Shown: positions 8,792 through 18,500 of the stretch, piece by piece
Layout: the number at the start of each line of letters is the position of its first letter
Position numbering within the stretch: position 1 is the stretch's first letter
Origin: Candidatus Mcinerneyibacteriota bacterium
Lineage (GTDB): Bacteria > Macinerneyibacteriota > Macinerneyibacteria > Macinerneyibacteriales > DSCS01
Assembly: GCA_016937175.1 (NCBI GenBank)
Contig: JAFGWL010000026.1
Coordinates: 1 to 60,246, forward strand
DNA length: 60,246 nt
Reading direction: 5' to 3'
The notes under the pieces: generated by a model
Seen by the model: only the letters and a program-made list of their open reading frames with translations
Told to the model about the DNA's origin: nothing
Database searches by the model: none
Position numbers and translations under genes: made by a program

Positions 8792-8819
8792 ATCATACCA
8801 GAAATGAGGAGAGGGTCAA
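8792..8819 (-). promoter_or_regulatory. pepD promoter
   Basis: Minus-strand TTGACC (8814-8819), 16-base spacer, TATGAT (8792-8797), ending 20 bases before the pepD ATG. Divergent from the tRNA-Ala promoter. Confidence 0.7.
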
Positions 8820-8842
8820 CGGAAGAAAAAAGCTCTTCTCAC

Positions 8843-8870
8843 TTGATTTTTTTTTAAAAACTCCTATTAT
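8843..8870 (+). promoter_or_regulatory. tRNA-Ala promoter
   Basis: TTGATT (8843-8848), 16-base spacer, TATTAT (8865-8870). The predicted transcript start is only a few bases before the mature tRNA 5' end at 8880. Confidence 0.65.
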
Positions 8871-8879
8871 TTTTCCCAT

Positions 8880-8952
8880 GGGGCTGTAGCTCAGCTGGGA
8901 GAGCGGTTGGTTCGCAATCAACAGGCCAGGGGTTCGAGCCCCCTCAGCTCCA
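8880..8952 (+). tRNA. tRNA-Ala, anticodon CGC
   Basis: A complete cloverleaf can be folded: a 7-bp acceptor stem (GGGGCTG with CAGCTCC), D arm GCTC/GAGC, anticodon stem GTTGG/TCAAC with loop TTCGCAA, T arm AGGGG/CCCCT with loop TTCGAGC, and discriminator A. Anticodon CGC reads the alanine codon GCG. The acceptor stem has the G3-U70 wobble pair that specifies alanine, confirming identity independently of the anticodon. The 3' CCA is not encoded. No clear terminator follows before the xpt promoter. Confidence 0.97.
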
Positions 8953-8991
8953 TCTCCTTTTTCTTCGCTCTCCTGAAAGGTCATATTTGGC

Positions 8992-9019
8992 TTGCAATGG
9001 CCTCTCAATACGATATGAT
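8992..9019 (+). promoter_or_regulatory. Promoter of the xpt-nucleoside transporter operon
   Basis: TTGCAA (8992-8997), 16-base spacer, TATGAT (9014-9019). It leaves a leader of about 40 bases before the xpt ATG. The leader can form two mutually exclusive stems: GGAC (9033-9036) with GTCC (9041-9044), or CCCGG (9030-9034) with CCGGG (9054-9058). The second would lie right beside the weak GAAGGTG ribosome site. Confidence 0.6.
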
Positions 9020-9065
9020 GAAACAAATCCCCGGACGGGTGTCCACTTAAAGACCGGGAAGGTGT

Positions 9066-9638
9066 ATGGAAGCTCTTAAAAAAAAAATCTTGGAGAAGGG
9101 AATCGTCGTCGACGAACATACGCTGAAGGTCGACAGTTTTCTCAACCACCAGCTGGACACCTCTCTCATCTCCTCTATGGCCGAAGAGCTCATCCGGCGT
9201 TTTGCCGGAACCCCCGTCCACCGCATCCTGACTATTGAATCCTCAGGGATCCCTCTGGCTTTTATGATGGGCTACTTTCTTCACATCCCCGTCGTCTTTG
9301 CTAAAAAGACGAAACCCTCTACTTTCACTTCAAGTCTCTATTCTGCCGAAAGCTATTCTTTTACAAGAAAAAGCCCCTATACCATGTCTGTCTCCCGGGA
9401 TTTTCTGCCCCGGGGAGAAGAAGTCCTGATCGTCGATGACTTCCTTGCCGGCGGGAACGCTGTTTCCGCGCTCATCGAGATCATCCGGAAAGCAGACAGC
9501 CGGCCTGCAGGGGTAGCTATTGCTGTTGAAAAAGGTTTTCAGGGAGGAGGCGACTCGTTAAGAGAGGCCGGGATCCATGTGGAATCTCTGGCGATCATCG
9601 AGTCGCTGGCCAACGGTGTCATTCAATTTCGAACGTAA
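9066..9638 (+). CDS. xpt: Xanthine phosphoribosyltransferase
   Basis: 190 residues, the normal Xpt length. It starts 'MEALKKKILEKGIV' and carries the PRPP-binding loop 'VLIVDDFLAGGNA', in which the acidic pair and Gly-rich turn bind the ribose phosphate. The C-terminal 'EKGFQGGGDSLREAGIHVESLA' is typical of the family. The cytosolic enzyme converts xanthine plus PRPP into XMP in purine salvage. It is the first gene of a five-gene operon (15 bases to the next) whose other members import nucleosides, so import and salvage are co-expressed. No classical purine riboswitch core is visible in the short leader. Confidence 0.95.
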   Translation: MEALKKKILEKGIVVDEHTLKVDSFLNHQLDTSLISSMAEELIRRFAGTPVHRILTIESSGIPLAFMMGYFLHIPVVFAKKTKPSTFTSSLYSAESYSFTRKSPYTMSVSRDFLPRGEEVLIVDDFLAGGNAVSALIEIIRKADSRPAGVAIAVEKGFQGGGDSLREAGIHVESLAIIESLANGVIQFRT

Positions 9639-9653
9639 CAAAGGAGGATAACC

Positions 9654-10739
9654 ATGCGTAAATTATGGCTTTTTGCACTTGTCCCCCTGCTTGCAGCGGC
9701 TCTTCTTGCCGGTTGCAGCGGGAAGACGGGTGTATCCAAAGAGATGGTGGCGGGGTTCATCTATATCGGCCCTGTCGGTGACCACGGATGGACCTACGCC
9801 CAGGATAAGGGACGGGTCATGGTGGAAGAAAAACTGGGGATCAGGACCATCTACAAAGAGTCCGTCCCTGAAGGTCCTGAAGTAAAAGATGTCATCCGAA
9901 ACATGATCGACCAGGGAGCAAAGATCATTTTCGCCGGCAGTTTCGGATACATGGATTATGTGGAAGAGGTCTCGAAAGAGTATCCCGACATCAAATTCCT
10001 CCACTGCTCCGGCTACAAGATGACCGACAACATGGGAAACTATTTCGGCCGGATGTACCAGGCCCGTTTCCTTTCCGGCCTCGTAGCAGGTATGAAGACC
10101 AGAACCGGCAAGATCGGATATGTCGCCGCTTTTGAGATCCCCGAAGTCATCCGCGGGATCAATGCTTTCACCCTGGGCGTCCGCGCAGTAAACCCCGAAG
10201 CGAAAGTCTATGTCCGCTGGACCCATACCTGGTATGACCCCGGAAAAGAGACAGAAGCCGCCAAGGCTCTCCTGGATGAGAATTGTGACGTCATCGCTCA
10301 GCATCAGGATACAGCCGGCCCTCAGCAGGCCGCTGAAGCCAAAGGCGCCTATTCCATCGGATACAACTCCGATATGGCTTCCATGGCTCCCAACGCCTAT
10401 ATGACTGCTCCTGTCTGGAACTGGGGACCCTATTTCATCGACCAGATCAAGAAAGCTATGGACGGCACATGGACTCCTACAAGCTACTGGGGAGGCCTGG
10501 AAGACGGGATCGTCGACCTGGCTCCACTCACAGCCAACGCCCCTGAAGGATCCCAGGAAAAGGTCGATGAGATGCGCGCCAGGATCGTATCCGGCGAGTT
10601 CCATGTCTTTGGAGGCCCTTTAAAAGACCAGAAAGGTGTCATCCGTGTGAAAAAAGGCGAAGTCATGACCGACTCTGAGATGCTCAGCATGGGTTGGTTC
10701 GTTGAGGGCGTCGTCGGGAAGATCGATACAGGAAAATGA
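9654..10739 (+). CDS. BMP-family nucleoside-binding lipoprotein
   Basis: 361 residues with a lipoprotein signal peptide ending in the lipobox 'LLAGC' (acylated Cys at about 21). The BMP domain follows: 'GFIYIGPVGDHGWTYAQDKG' at the start, 'GSFGYMDYVEEV', 'GRMYQARFLSGLVAG', and 'QHQDTAGPQQAAE' in the ligand cleft. It is related to PnrA/TmpC of treponemes and Med/BMP proteins, which deliver purine nucleosides (or riboflavin, in RfuA) to an ABC permease. The xpt neighbour favours purine nucleosides. A strong AGGAGG precedes the ATG. The end overlaps the ATPase gene by 4 bases. Confidence 0.93.
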   Translation: MRKLWLFALVPLLAAALLAGCSGKTGVSKEMVAGFIYIGPVGDHGWTYAQDKGRVMVEEKLGIRTIYKESVPEGPEVKDVIRNMIDQGAKIIFAGSFGYMDYVEEVSKEYPDIKFLHCSGYKMTDNMGNYFGRMYQARFLSGLVAGMKTRTGKIGYVAAFEIPEVIRGINAFTLGVRAVNPEAKVYVRWTHTWYDPGKETEAAKALLDENCDVIAQHQDTAGPQQAAEAKGAYSIGYNSDMASMAPNAYMTAPVWNWGPYFIDQIKKAMDGTWTPTSYWGGLEDGIVDLAPLTANAPEGSQEKVDEMRARIVSGEFHVFGGPLKDQKGVIRVKKGEVMTDSEMLSMGWFVEGVVGKIDTGK

Positions 10740-12280
10740 GTCACTCTTCCCCTCCGTCAGAGACTCTCATCAAGACAAAAAACCTGACCAAGCGTTTCGG
10801 CCGGGTCCTGGCCAATGACGCTATCAATTTCAAGGTCAAACGGGGGGAGATCTATGCTCTTCTCGGCGAGAACGGCGCCGGGAAGAGCACTCTTATGAAC
10901 ATGCTCTCGGGCGTCTATACCCCGGATGAGGGAGAGATCCGGGTCCACGGGAAAAAGGTCTTTTTCAGATCCCCGGAAGACTCCATCCGCTGCGGGATCG
11001 GCATGATCTATCAGCATTTCAAACTCATCGAGGTCATGACGGCCCTGGAGAACATCATCATCGGACACAGGGAAAACCTCTTTGTCACAACGCCTAAAAT
11101 CCGCAGGAGAGTTCTTGAGATCGCCCGCCGCTACGGCCTCCCTCTGGACCCTGACAAAAAGGTCTATGACATGTCTGTGGGAGAGAAACAGACGGTGGAG
11201 ATCATGAAAGTCCTTTACCGCGGCGCTGACATCCTGATCCTGGATGAGCCCACGGCTGTTCTTACGCCCCAGGAGATCAAAAACCTTTTCGCCATTCTCC
11301 GCCGCATGAAGGAAGAGGGTTGCGGAGTCATCATCATCACCCATAAACTCCATGAAGTCATGGAGATCAGCGACTGGGTGACAGTCCTTCGAAAAGGCCA
11401 GAATGTGGGAAGCGTCAAGACATCGGAGACCTCTTACAAACAACTGGCCGATCTTATGGTAGGGCGCTCCGTGGACCTTTCCATCGAGCACGTCCATATT
11501 GAAGAAAAGACTCCTGTCCTTGAAGTCAGAGGTCTGACCCTGACCGACCATGAACATGTGAAGAAGATCGATTCTGTCTCCTTCACTCTCTTCTCCGGAG
11601 AGGTCCTGGGCGTCGCCGGGATCTCCGGAAGCGGCCAGAAGGAGCTCTGTGAAGCTCTGGCCGGGCTCTATCCTGTCCATGCGGGAGAGATCTTCTATAA
11701 AGGGGAGGATATCGTCGGCCTCTCCTCACGCGAGATCATAGACAAAGGGATCACCATGAGTTTTATCCCGGAAGACCGCCTGGGAATGGGCCTCGTGGCT
11801 TCCATGGACCTGACGGACAATGTCATCCTTAAAGATTATTACCGGTCCCCCGGCCCCTTTGTGGACCGGAGATCAGCACAGGAAAAAACAATCAAAATCA
11901 TCGAAGATTTCAATATTCAGACCCCCGGCCCCCATCACCCTGTCAAGCTTCTGTCGGGAGGGAATATCCAGAAAGTCCTGCTGGGGCGGGAGATCATGTC
12001 ACGCCCCCATCTTCTTATCACAGCCTACCCTACCAGGGGGTTGGATATAGCCTCCTCTTACCTGATCTACGATTATATCAATCGTGAAAAGAAAAAGGGG
12101 ACCCCTATCCTCTATGTGGGTGAAGACCTCGATGTCCTCCTGGAGCTCTGTGACCGGATCATGGTCCTCTGCGACGGGAAAGTCACCGGAGTGGTGGATA
12201 CAGACGAGACGACGAAAGAGACCCTGGGACTGCTCATGGCCGGAGAGACCCTTGAATCCATAGAGAGGATGAATGCATGA
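10736..12280 (+). CDS. Nucleoside ABC transporter ATPase, two ATPase domains
   Basis: 514 residues comprising two tandem ATPase domains like NupO/RbsA. The first has Walker A 'GENGAGKST', signature 'MSVGEKQ' and Walker B 'ILILDEPTAVLTP'. The second has the degenerate loop 'GISGSGQKE', a canonical 'LSGGNIQKV' signature and 'LLITAYPTRGLD'. A weakened second Walker A is normal in this family. It energises import through the two permeases encoded next. It starts within the stop of the lipoprotein gene (ATGA) and ends overlapping the first permease, so the cassette is translationally coupled. Confidence 0.95.
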   Translation: MSHSSPPSETLIKTKNLTKRFGRVLANDAINFKVKRGEIYALLGENGAGKSTLMNMLSGVYTPDEGEIRVHGKKVFFRSPEDSIRCGIGMIYQHFKLIEVMTALENIIIGHRENLFVTTPKIRRRVLEIARRYGLPLDPDKKVYDMSVGEKQTVEIMKVLYRGADILILDEPTAVLTPQEIKNLFAILRRMKEEGCGVIIITHKLHEVMEISDWVTVLRKGQNVGSVKTSETSYKQLADLMVGRSVDLSIEHVHIEEKTPVLEVRGLTLTDHEHVKKIDSVSFTLFSGEVLGVAGISGSGQKELCEALAGLYPVHAGEIFYKGEDIVGLSSREIIDKGITMSFIPEDRLGMGLVASMDLTDNVILKDYYRSPGPFVDRRSAQEKTIKIIEDFNIQTPGPHHPVKLLSGGNIQKVLLGREIMSRPHLLITAYPTRGLDIASSYLIYDYINREKKKGTPILYVGEDLDVLLELCDRIMVLCDGKVTGVVDTDETTKETLGLLMAGETLESIERMNA

Positions 12281-13344
12281 TCCAGATCGTGAAAAAGGGA
12301 GAGACCTCCAAAAAGAAAAAGATCCTGATCCATATATCCGCCCTCTTCTTCGCCCTCCTCACCGCCTCCCTCTTTATCCTCCTCATGGGCCACAGCCCCC
12401 TGAAGGTCTATCTCTCAATGATACAGGGAGCCTTCGGGACCTCCTACCGCCTATCAGAGACCATCGTCAAGACGATCCCTCTGGTCATTACTTCGCTCGG
12501 CATCGCGCTGGCCTTCAGGATGAAATTCTGGAATATCGGGGCTGAGGGCCAGATCATCATGGGAGCCTTCGGAGCGTCCTGGTTCGCACTTTCTTACCCC
12601 CATCTGCCCTCCTGGATCCTTCTTCCCCTTATGGCTCTGGGCGGCCTTATCGGTGGCGGACTCTGGGCTCTTATCCCCGCTTTCTTCCGGGCCCGCTTCA
12701 GGACGAATGAGACGATCTTCACCCTTATGCTGAACTACATCGCCCTGAAATGGATCACCTATCTTCAAAACGGCCCCTGGAAAGACCCGGGAGCCCTCGG
12801 GTTCCCGAAAATACCCAACTTTCACGAGCATGCTGTCCTCCCCCGTCTTTTCGGGATCCATATCGGATGGCTCATCGCTCTGATCCTTGTGGCCCTCTCT
12901 GCCCTCTTTATCAACAGGACTAAAAAAGGCTATGAGATCCAGGTCATCGGAGAAAGCGAAAACACCGCCCGTTATGCGGGAATCAACGTCCCGGGCACCA
13001 TTCTGACCACCATATTCTTAAGCGGTGCTCTCTGCGGGCTCACAGGGATGATCGAAGCCTCTGCCATCAATAAGACCCTTTCAGTGGAGATCACCGGCGG
13101 GGTGGGTTATACGGCAATCATCACAGCCTGGCTGGCCAACCTTAAAGAGCCCCTCATCATCGTCGTCTCTTTCCTTTTCGCCGCCATGATACAGGGCAGC
13201 TCTTACATCCAGATGGCATTTCAGATCCCCCAGTCAGCCGCCGAGATACTCCAGGGGCTCATCCTCTTTTTTGTCCTCGGCAGCGAGTTTTTCATCCGCT
13301 ATCGGATCCATATACGGCGCAACCCTGTCAAAGGAGTATCCTGA
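12277..13344 (+). CDS. Nucleoside ABC transporter permease 1
   Basis: 355 residues with about nine hydrophobic segments. The conserved permease core of the BPD_transp_2 family is present: 'FRMKFWNIGAEGQIIMGAFGA' after the first helices, then 'GESENTARYAGIN' in the coupling loop. The sequence corresponds to the NupP/YufP position of nucleoside importers: it is the longer of two permeases and begins with a cytosolic basic N-terminus. It shares a TGATG junction with the second permease, with which it forms the heterodimeric membrane channel. Confidence 0.94.
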   Translation: MIQIVKKGETSKKKKILIHISALFFALLTASLFILLMGHSPLKVYLSMIQGAFGTSYRLSETIVKTIPLVITSLGIALAFRMKFWNIGAEGQIIMGAFGASWFALSYPHLPSWILLPLMALGGLIGGGLWALIPAFFRARFRTNETIFTLMLNYIALKWITYLQNGPWKDPGALGFPKIPNFHEHAVLPRLFGIHIGWLIALILVALSALFINRTKKGYEIQVIGESENTARYAGINVPGTILTTIFLSGALCGLTGMIEASAINKTLSVEITGGVGYTAIITAWLANLKEPLIIVVSFLFAAMIQGSSYIQMAFQIPQSAAEILQGLILFFVLGSEFFIRYRIHIRRNPVKGVS

Positions 13345-14273
13345 TGCTTGCTTCATTCCTTCATGCCGCTGTCATAGCCGGAACCCCGCTCTCCTTTGCA
13401 ATCCTGGGAGAGATCCTTACTGAACGGGCGGGCAAACTCAACCTCGGGGTGGAAGGCCTGATGCTTATGGGAGCCGTCATCGGATTCAAGACCGCACTGC
13501 TTACCTCTAATCCCTTTCTCGCCTTGTGCGGAGCCGCCCTGGCGGGGGCTGCCGGCGCCCTGATCTTTGCCTTTTTAACTGTGACTCTGCGGTCCAACCA
13601 GGTGGTCACAGGCCTGGCCCTCACCATCTTCGGGACAGGCTTTGCAAGTTTTGTCGGGCAAGGACTGGCTGGTTTTGTGACCCCCGAACAGGTCAAATCC
13701 TTTTTTCACCCGCTTCCCCTTCCCCTGCTGAGCCGCATCCCCTTTCTGGGAGAAGTCCTCTTCGATCACAGTATCTTTGTCTACGCGGGGTACCTTGTCG
13801 TCATCGCAGCTTACTTCTATCTCTATAAGACGCGTTTCGGCCTGAATCTGCGTGCGGTGGGAGAAAATACAGCCGCCGCTGACGCCGCGGGGATCAATAT
13901 TACCAAATACAAGTTTGTCCATATTCTGGCGGGAGGAATCCTGGCCGGCCTGGGAGGGGCTTTCCTCTCACTCGTCTACGTGCCTACCTGGCAGGATAAC
14001 ATCACCACCGGCCGGGGATGGATCGCCGTGGCGCTGGTCATCTTCTGCAAATGGAACCCCATCCGGATCTTTATCGGAGCGTTTCTGTTCGGAGGATTGG
14101 ACATCATCGGCTTCCGCCTCCAGGGCCTCAATATCCATATCTCTCAATACTTTTTTGATATGCTGCCCTATATCGTTACAGTCCTCATCCTCATCATGAT
14201 GTCTGTAAAAGATTCTAAAGAGAGTTCTCCCCCGGCGGAACTGGGACGCCCCTATTTCAGAGAAGACAAATAG
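13344..14273 (+). CDS. Nucleoside ABC transporter permease 2
   Basis: 309 residues, BPD_transp_2 family, with 'LTERAGKLNLGVEGLMLMGAV' near the N-terminus and the coupling-helix motif 'LRAVGENTAAADAAGIN'. It corresponds to NupQ/YufQ and pairs with the previous permease. It is the last gene of the xpt operon. Its stop lies 3 bases from the stop of the convergent DUF1622 gene, and I see no terminator between them. Confidence 0.94.
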   Translation: MLASFLHAAVIAGTPLSFAILGEILTERAGKLNLGVEGLMLMGAVIGFKTALLTSNPFLALCGAALAGAAGALIFAFLTVTLRSNQVVTGLALTIFGTGFASFVGQGLAGFVTPEQVKSFFHPLPLPLLSRIPFLGEVLFDHSIFVYAGYLVVIAAYFYLYKTRFGLNLRAVGENTAAADAAGINITKYKFVHILAGGILAGLGGAFLSLVYVPTWQDNITTGRGWIAVALVIFCKWNPIRIFIGAFLFGGLDIIGFRLQGLNIHISQYFFDMLPYIVTVLILIMMSVKDSKESSPPAELGRPYFREDK

Positions 14274-14276
14274 AGC

Positions 14277-14642
14277 CTATGTCTCCTTGTTACCGGCGCT
14301 TTCGATCTGGCTGATCTTCTCCACATCTTTAAGGAGAAAGTAGTTAAGTACAGTCCTCAGGGCGATGATCGCCGCCAATTTCCCGATATCGTTCCAGGAA
14401 GGAGCCAATATCGTCCGGACGATGCTGGCTCCGATGAGAAAACTAAGAGCCAGAGAGAAGGAGTTGCCCATCTCCATCCGGACCATGCCGATAATGTTGA
14501 TCATCCTCAATGATTTCTTCAGAAGGACTTTAAAGTAGAGGATAAAGGCCTTCGTGATCCCGGCCAGGATAGTAAATACGGCGCAGAGTTGAGCAAAGGT
14601 CGAGACAGACATGACGGTGACTCTGATCATCTCACTGATCAT
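14277..14642 (-). CDS. DUF1622 family membrane protein
   Basis: 121 residues with three predicted membrane helices and the DUF1622 core 'LALSFLIGASIVRTILAP' followed by 'DIGKLAAIIALRTVLNYFL'. Function is unknown; the family is a small inner-membrane protein. It overlaps the end of the WYL regulator gene by 11 bases and is the last gene of the minus-strand signalling block. Its product could be a target of that regulator, but nothing in the sequence proves it. Confidence 0.8.
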   Translation of the reverse strand: MISEMIRVTVMSVSTFAQLCAVFTILAGITKAFILYFKVLLKKSLRMINIIGMVRMEMGNSFSLALSFLIGASIVRTILAPSWNDIGKLAAIIALRTVLNYFLLKDVEKISQIESAGNKET

Positions 14643-15501
14643 AAGGAGCCTCCTCCTGGTATATTTTCTGCATCGTCCTGGCTTTTTCCAGGAAATAGCT
14701 CCTCAGCTCAGGGGGAGCCAGAACACAGGCTTCGTCTAAAAAGGAAGCAAGATAGACTTTAGCCTTCTTGATCGAAGATTCCAGAACCAGGACATTCCCA
14801 TCACGTTTCAAAACACGGGGCTGGTTGAGGAATTTGACATTGTCAAAGAGATAGAGCCCGTTATTGGTAAAGCGGACGGTAACCGTCTCCCCGTAGGAAA
14901 GGAAGGGGTCAAAATGTTTTTTGACTTCATCGGCTTTGGCCTTGTCAAAGTGTTCCTGTTTCTCTTTTAGAAGACGGGTCGGGATGATATTGGATAAGCG
15001 GTAGTTCCGGTAGTCTTTGTGGGTCACACACCACCCGAAGATGTAATTGAACTCCTGCTCCCGGTCTGTCACTACCGTATAAGGTTCCATAATACGTATC
15101 CCGTCTCTGTACCGGAAGGCCATCTTGACCTTCTTTTTGACCGCTTTCTCCACGAGAGAGAGTCTTTCAGCGAAGACCACACGCTCTCTTTTGAAAGAAG
15201 CCATATTGGAATAGGACATGATCAGATTCCGGAAATAGCCCGCTTTGTTGGAAAAGAGACCCGTATGATTTTCCATGAGAAACTCAAAAAGGTTCTGTCC
15301 CTCCCTGTTCAATTTGAACTGGAGAGTCTTCCCCTCTCCCCCGGGGAGGCCCCACCCCTCCTGAAACTGGTCATAGAGTCCCAGGAAAACGTCATTGCAC
15401 AGTCTGTTGAGGGAGATACCAAAAAGACTCACATCCCTGAGGAGAACCGAATGGACAAGATTAGGGATCTTGGTCTTTATCTTATATTCGTCATTGATCA
15501 T
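14632..15501 (-). CDS. WYL-domain transcriptional regulator
   Basis: 289 residues. The central part (about 118-180) is a WYL domain: 'KMAFRYRDGIRIMEPYTVV', 'FGWCVTHKDYRNYRLSNI' with the Arg-rich strand that binds ligands or nucleic acid ends. A C-terminal WCX-like extension follows ('VTVRFTNNGLYLFDN...'). The N-terminal 60 residues are short and helical and may be a ribbon-helix-helix-type DNA-binding part, but I cannot identify a clear helix-turn-helix. WYL proteins are ligand-responsive regulators. It overlaps the hybrid kinase gene by 11 bases, which couples its synthesis to that kinase. Confidence 0.8.
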   Translation of the reverse strand: MINDEYKIKTKIPNLVHSVLLRDVSLFGISLNRLCNDVFLGLYDQFQEGWGLPGGEGKTLQFKLNREGQNLFEFLMENHTGLFSNKAGYFRNLIMSYSNMASFKRERVVFAERLSLVEKAVKKKVKMAFRYRDGIRIMEPYTVVTDREQEFNYIFGWCVTHKDYRNYRLSNIIPTRLLKEKQEHFDKAKADEVKKHFDPFLSYGETVTVRFTNNGLYLFDNVKFLNQPRVLKRDGNVLVLESSIKKAKVYLASFLDEACVLAPPELRSYFLEKARTMQKIYQEEAPYDQ

Positions 15502-18500
15502 GCAAAGCCTTTTTCATGTTATCGATCAAGCGCCGGATCTCTTCATCGTTATAGTCATCAGCCAGACGTTTCAGTTCACACACCAGGTCTTTCAGAAAGC
15601 CCCCCCCCTTTTTTAAAGAGTCTATCTCATCAGCCAATTCGTGGATCTTTTCCGGATAAAAAGCATGAAGTTCCTCTTCCATCCGGCCCAGAATAAGGAT
15701 CAGGCGCTCTTTTTCTTCCTGTTTTATCCTGGCCGCATCAAAGAGAGCCCATCGGACCGGAGTATCCCCTTTCGGCGATATCCCTCTGTCGCGTGCCACC
15801 TGGTTGATCTTCCTGTAAAAACTCTCCTTATCGATGGGTTTTGAAATATAGTCGTCACATCCGGCGGCCAGGAAACGTTCTTCATCTCCTTTGATGGCGT
15901 AGGCTGTCAGGGCGATCACCCACAAGCTGTTAAAGGCCGGATCTTTGCGTATCTGCCTGATGGTCTCCATCCCGTCCATCACCGGCATCTGGATATCCAG
16001 AAGAAGGACATCATACTTTTTCTTTTCCAGTGCTTTTAAGACCTCCACTCCGTTGGAAACGATGGTAAACTCATGCCCCATCCTTTTCAGGAGGACGCTG
16101 ATCAGCTTCTGGTTCATGATATTGTCTTCAGCGACGAGGACAGAAAGAGAACCCTCCCCCCCTGTCTTCACATATTCAGCCGGTATAGCTTCAAGGAGAA
16201 GGTCGGCTTTATGCAGCATCTCTCTGATTTTATCCCTGTCTATTTCAGGCCCATGGAGAAGCCGGTCCGTCTCTTTGTAGACTTCGTAAAGCTCTGTCAT
16301 CCCGTAATTACCCGTGAAACCTTTCATATCATGGATCAGCTTGCAGAACTCCTCTCCCGTCCCGCTTTCATTGAAAACAGCATTGACCCGCTCCATCTTC
16401 TCGGGCAATTTGCTGATCCCGTCCTGAAGAAGCTTTTGCATCTCGGGGTCTCCGTCGTTTGCATCAAACCACTCCCGGACCATACTTTTCCCCCGGATGT
16501 TCCGTCTTTTAAAATATTGGTTGATGAAATCCACCAGGCTTTTGCCTGTCTCGGGAGTCTTTCTGAAAATATTCAGACACTTCTCATTCAGCCTTTTCAT
16601 ATCCTCATCGGTGAGGTCTTTGGCTGTCATGATGATCACCGGGATATCCTCCCGTTTCAACTTATCTCTCAGGAGTCCCAGGAATTCAAAACCGTCCAGC
16701 CCGGGCATCATCAGATCCAGGAGGATAAGGTCCGGGATGATCCCTTTCTTCAGGTCCTGAAGGGCCGCCTGGGCATTGTCGAAAATAAAGACATTGTACT
16801 GCTGGGCGTGGAGCAGGTTCTTGTAGAGGGCCAAAAGGTCCTTGTCGTCATCGATGACAAAGATGTTCTTGACATCTCCGTTGATATATAGAGCTGACTT
16901 GATCCTCTTCATGAAGGTCCGTTCTTCTACAGGTTTTCGGATATAATCGAAAACACCGTAGTTGATCGTCTCTTCCAGTCCGTCCATGATAGAGCAGACG
17001 ACGACGGGTATGTGTGATGTCCTGGCATCAGACTTGAGGATATCATTGATCTGATATCCGTTCAGCCCCTCCATCTTCAAGTCGAGGAGGACGATCTCCG
17101 CTTCCGATTCGGCCACAAGACGGGCCACGTCAGGGGTGTTGGCCAGAACAACCGGGGTAAAACCCGTCCTGTTCAACAGATTTTTAATGATAGTGATATC
17201 GTTTTCGTCATTATCGATGAGAGCGATCTTCGTCCTGGCAGGATCATAGCGGTAGAGAGCGTATGATTCGTCTGAAAGGTGTCTCTCCGGCTCTTTGACT
17301 TCAGGAAGGTTCAGGCGGACGATAAACTCCGTTCCCTTCTCCGGCTCGCTTCTCACGGCGATCTCCCCGCCCATCTTTTCCACAAGTTTTTTGGTGATAG
17401 CAAGCCCCAGGCCGGTTCCCCCGAATTCCCGGGTGGTCGAGACATCTCCTTGTTTAAAAGCGCTGAAAATGATCTTCTGCTTTTCACGGGAGATCCCTAT
17501 GCCTGTATCTTTGACGCTGATCACCGCGATCCCGCTTTCATAACGGCATGTCATGATGATAGTCCCTTTTCGGGTGAATTTCACGGCATTGCTTACCAGG
17601 TTCATGATGACCTGATTGATCTTATGCTCGTCGCCGAAGACATATTCGGGCAGAGAAGGGTCTATATCCAGATGAAGTGAAATATTCTTCTCATTGGCTT
17701 TGACAAGAAAGAGGTTGCGGATCTCCTGGAGAAGGTAAGTCAGCGAAAAGTTGATCTTCTCCAGCTCCACTTTCCCCGCTTCTATCTTTGAAAAGTCGAG
17801 GATATCGTTGATGAGGTTCAAAAGGTTTTTCCCTGATCGGCTGATGATCTCCAGCATCTCCCTCTTTTCATGATTCTGCTCCATCTCCAGAAGGATCCCT
17901 GTGAACCCGAGGATGGAATTCATAGGGGTGCGGATCTCGTGGCTCATATTGGCCAGGAATACGCTTTTAGCCCTGTTGGCTGCTTCAGCTGAATCCCTGG
18001 CTTTCATAAGCTCGATTCTGGCCCTGGTCCTTTCGGAGATATCCCTGGCTATAAAGACGATGCCTTCTGTCTGTCCCGCTTTGATGATCTTGGACATGGA
18101 GAGCGAGACCGGGACCATTGTATTTTCGATATAAAACGAAGTCTCATGGTCCTTCACCGGAGTCTGGGTGTGAAGGATCATCTTCCATAGCTCGAAAAAA
18201 GACTCACGCTCTTTGCCTTCAGGGATAAGGGTGAAGACAGACGTACCCAGTATATTCTCTTCAGCCGTCCGGAGAAGTTCTGTGGCGGCTTTGTTGGTAT
18301 TGGCGATCGTCCCGTCGGGCAGAAGAAGAAAAAGGCCGTCGGTCATGGCATCGACGATACTCTCTCCCGTGGTCCGGGGAGTCAGGAGGAACAGGTCATA
18401 TTTCCAGATCCCGTAAGCGATAAAAACAGTCCCCAGGATAAAAGAGGCGGTGAACAGCTCAGGTATCCGCACCCCGGCCATATAGACAAGATTGGTGATA

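Noticed and set aside
8953-9065. Purine riboswitch upstream of xpt
   Set aside because: The leader after the promoter is only about 40 bases, and neither the conserved three-way junction core nor its loop sequences can be found.
8793-9221. 142-residue open frame on the minus strand across tRNA-Ala
   Set aside because: It overlaps the tRNA, the xpt promoter and the xpt start, and shows no recognisable domain; it is a chance frame.
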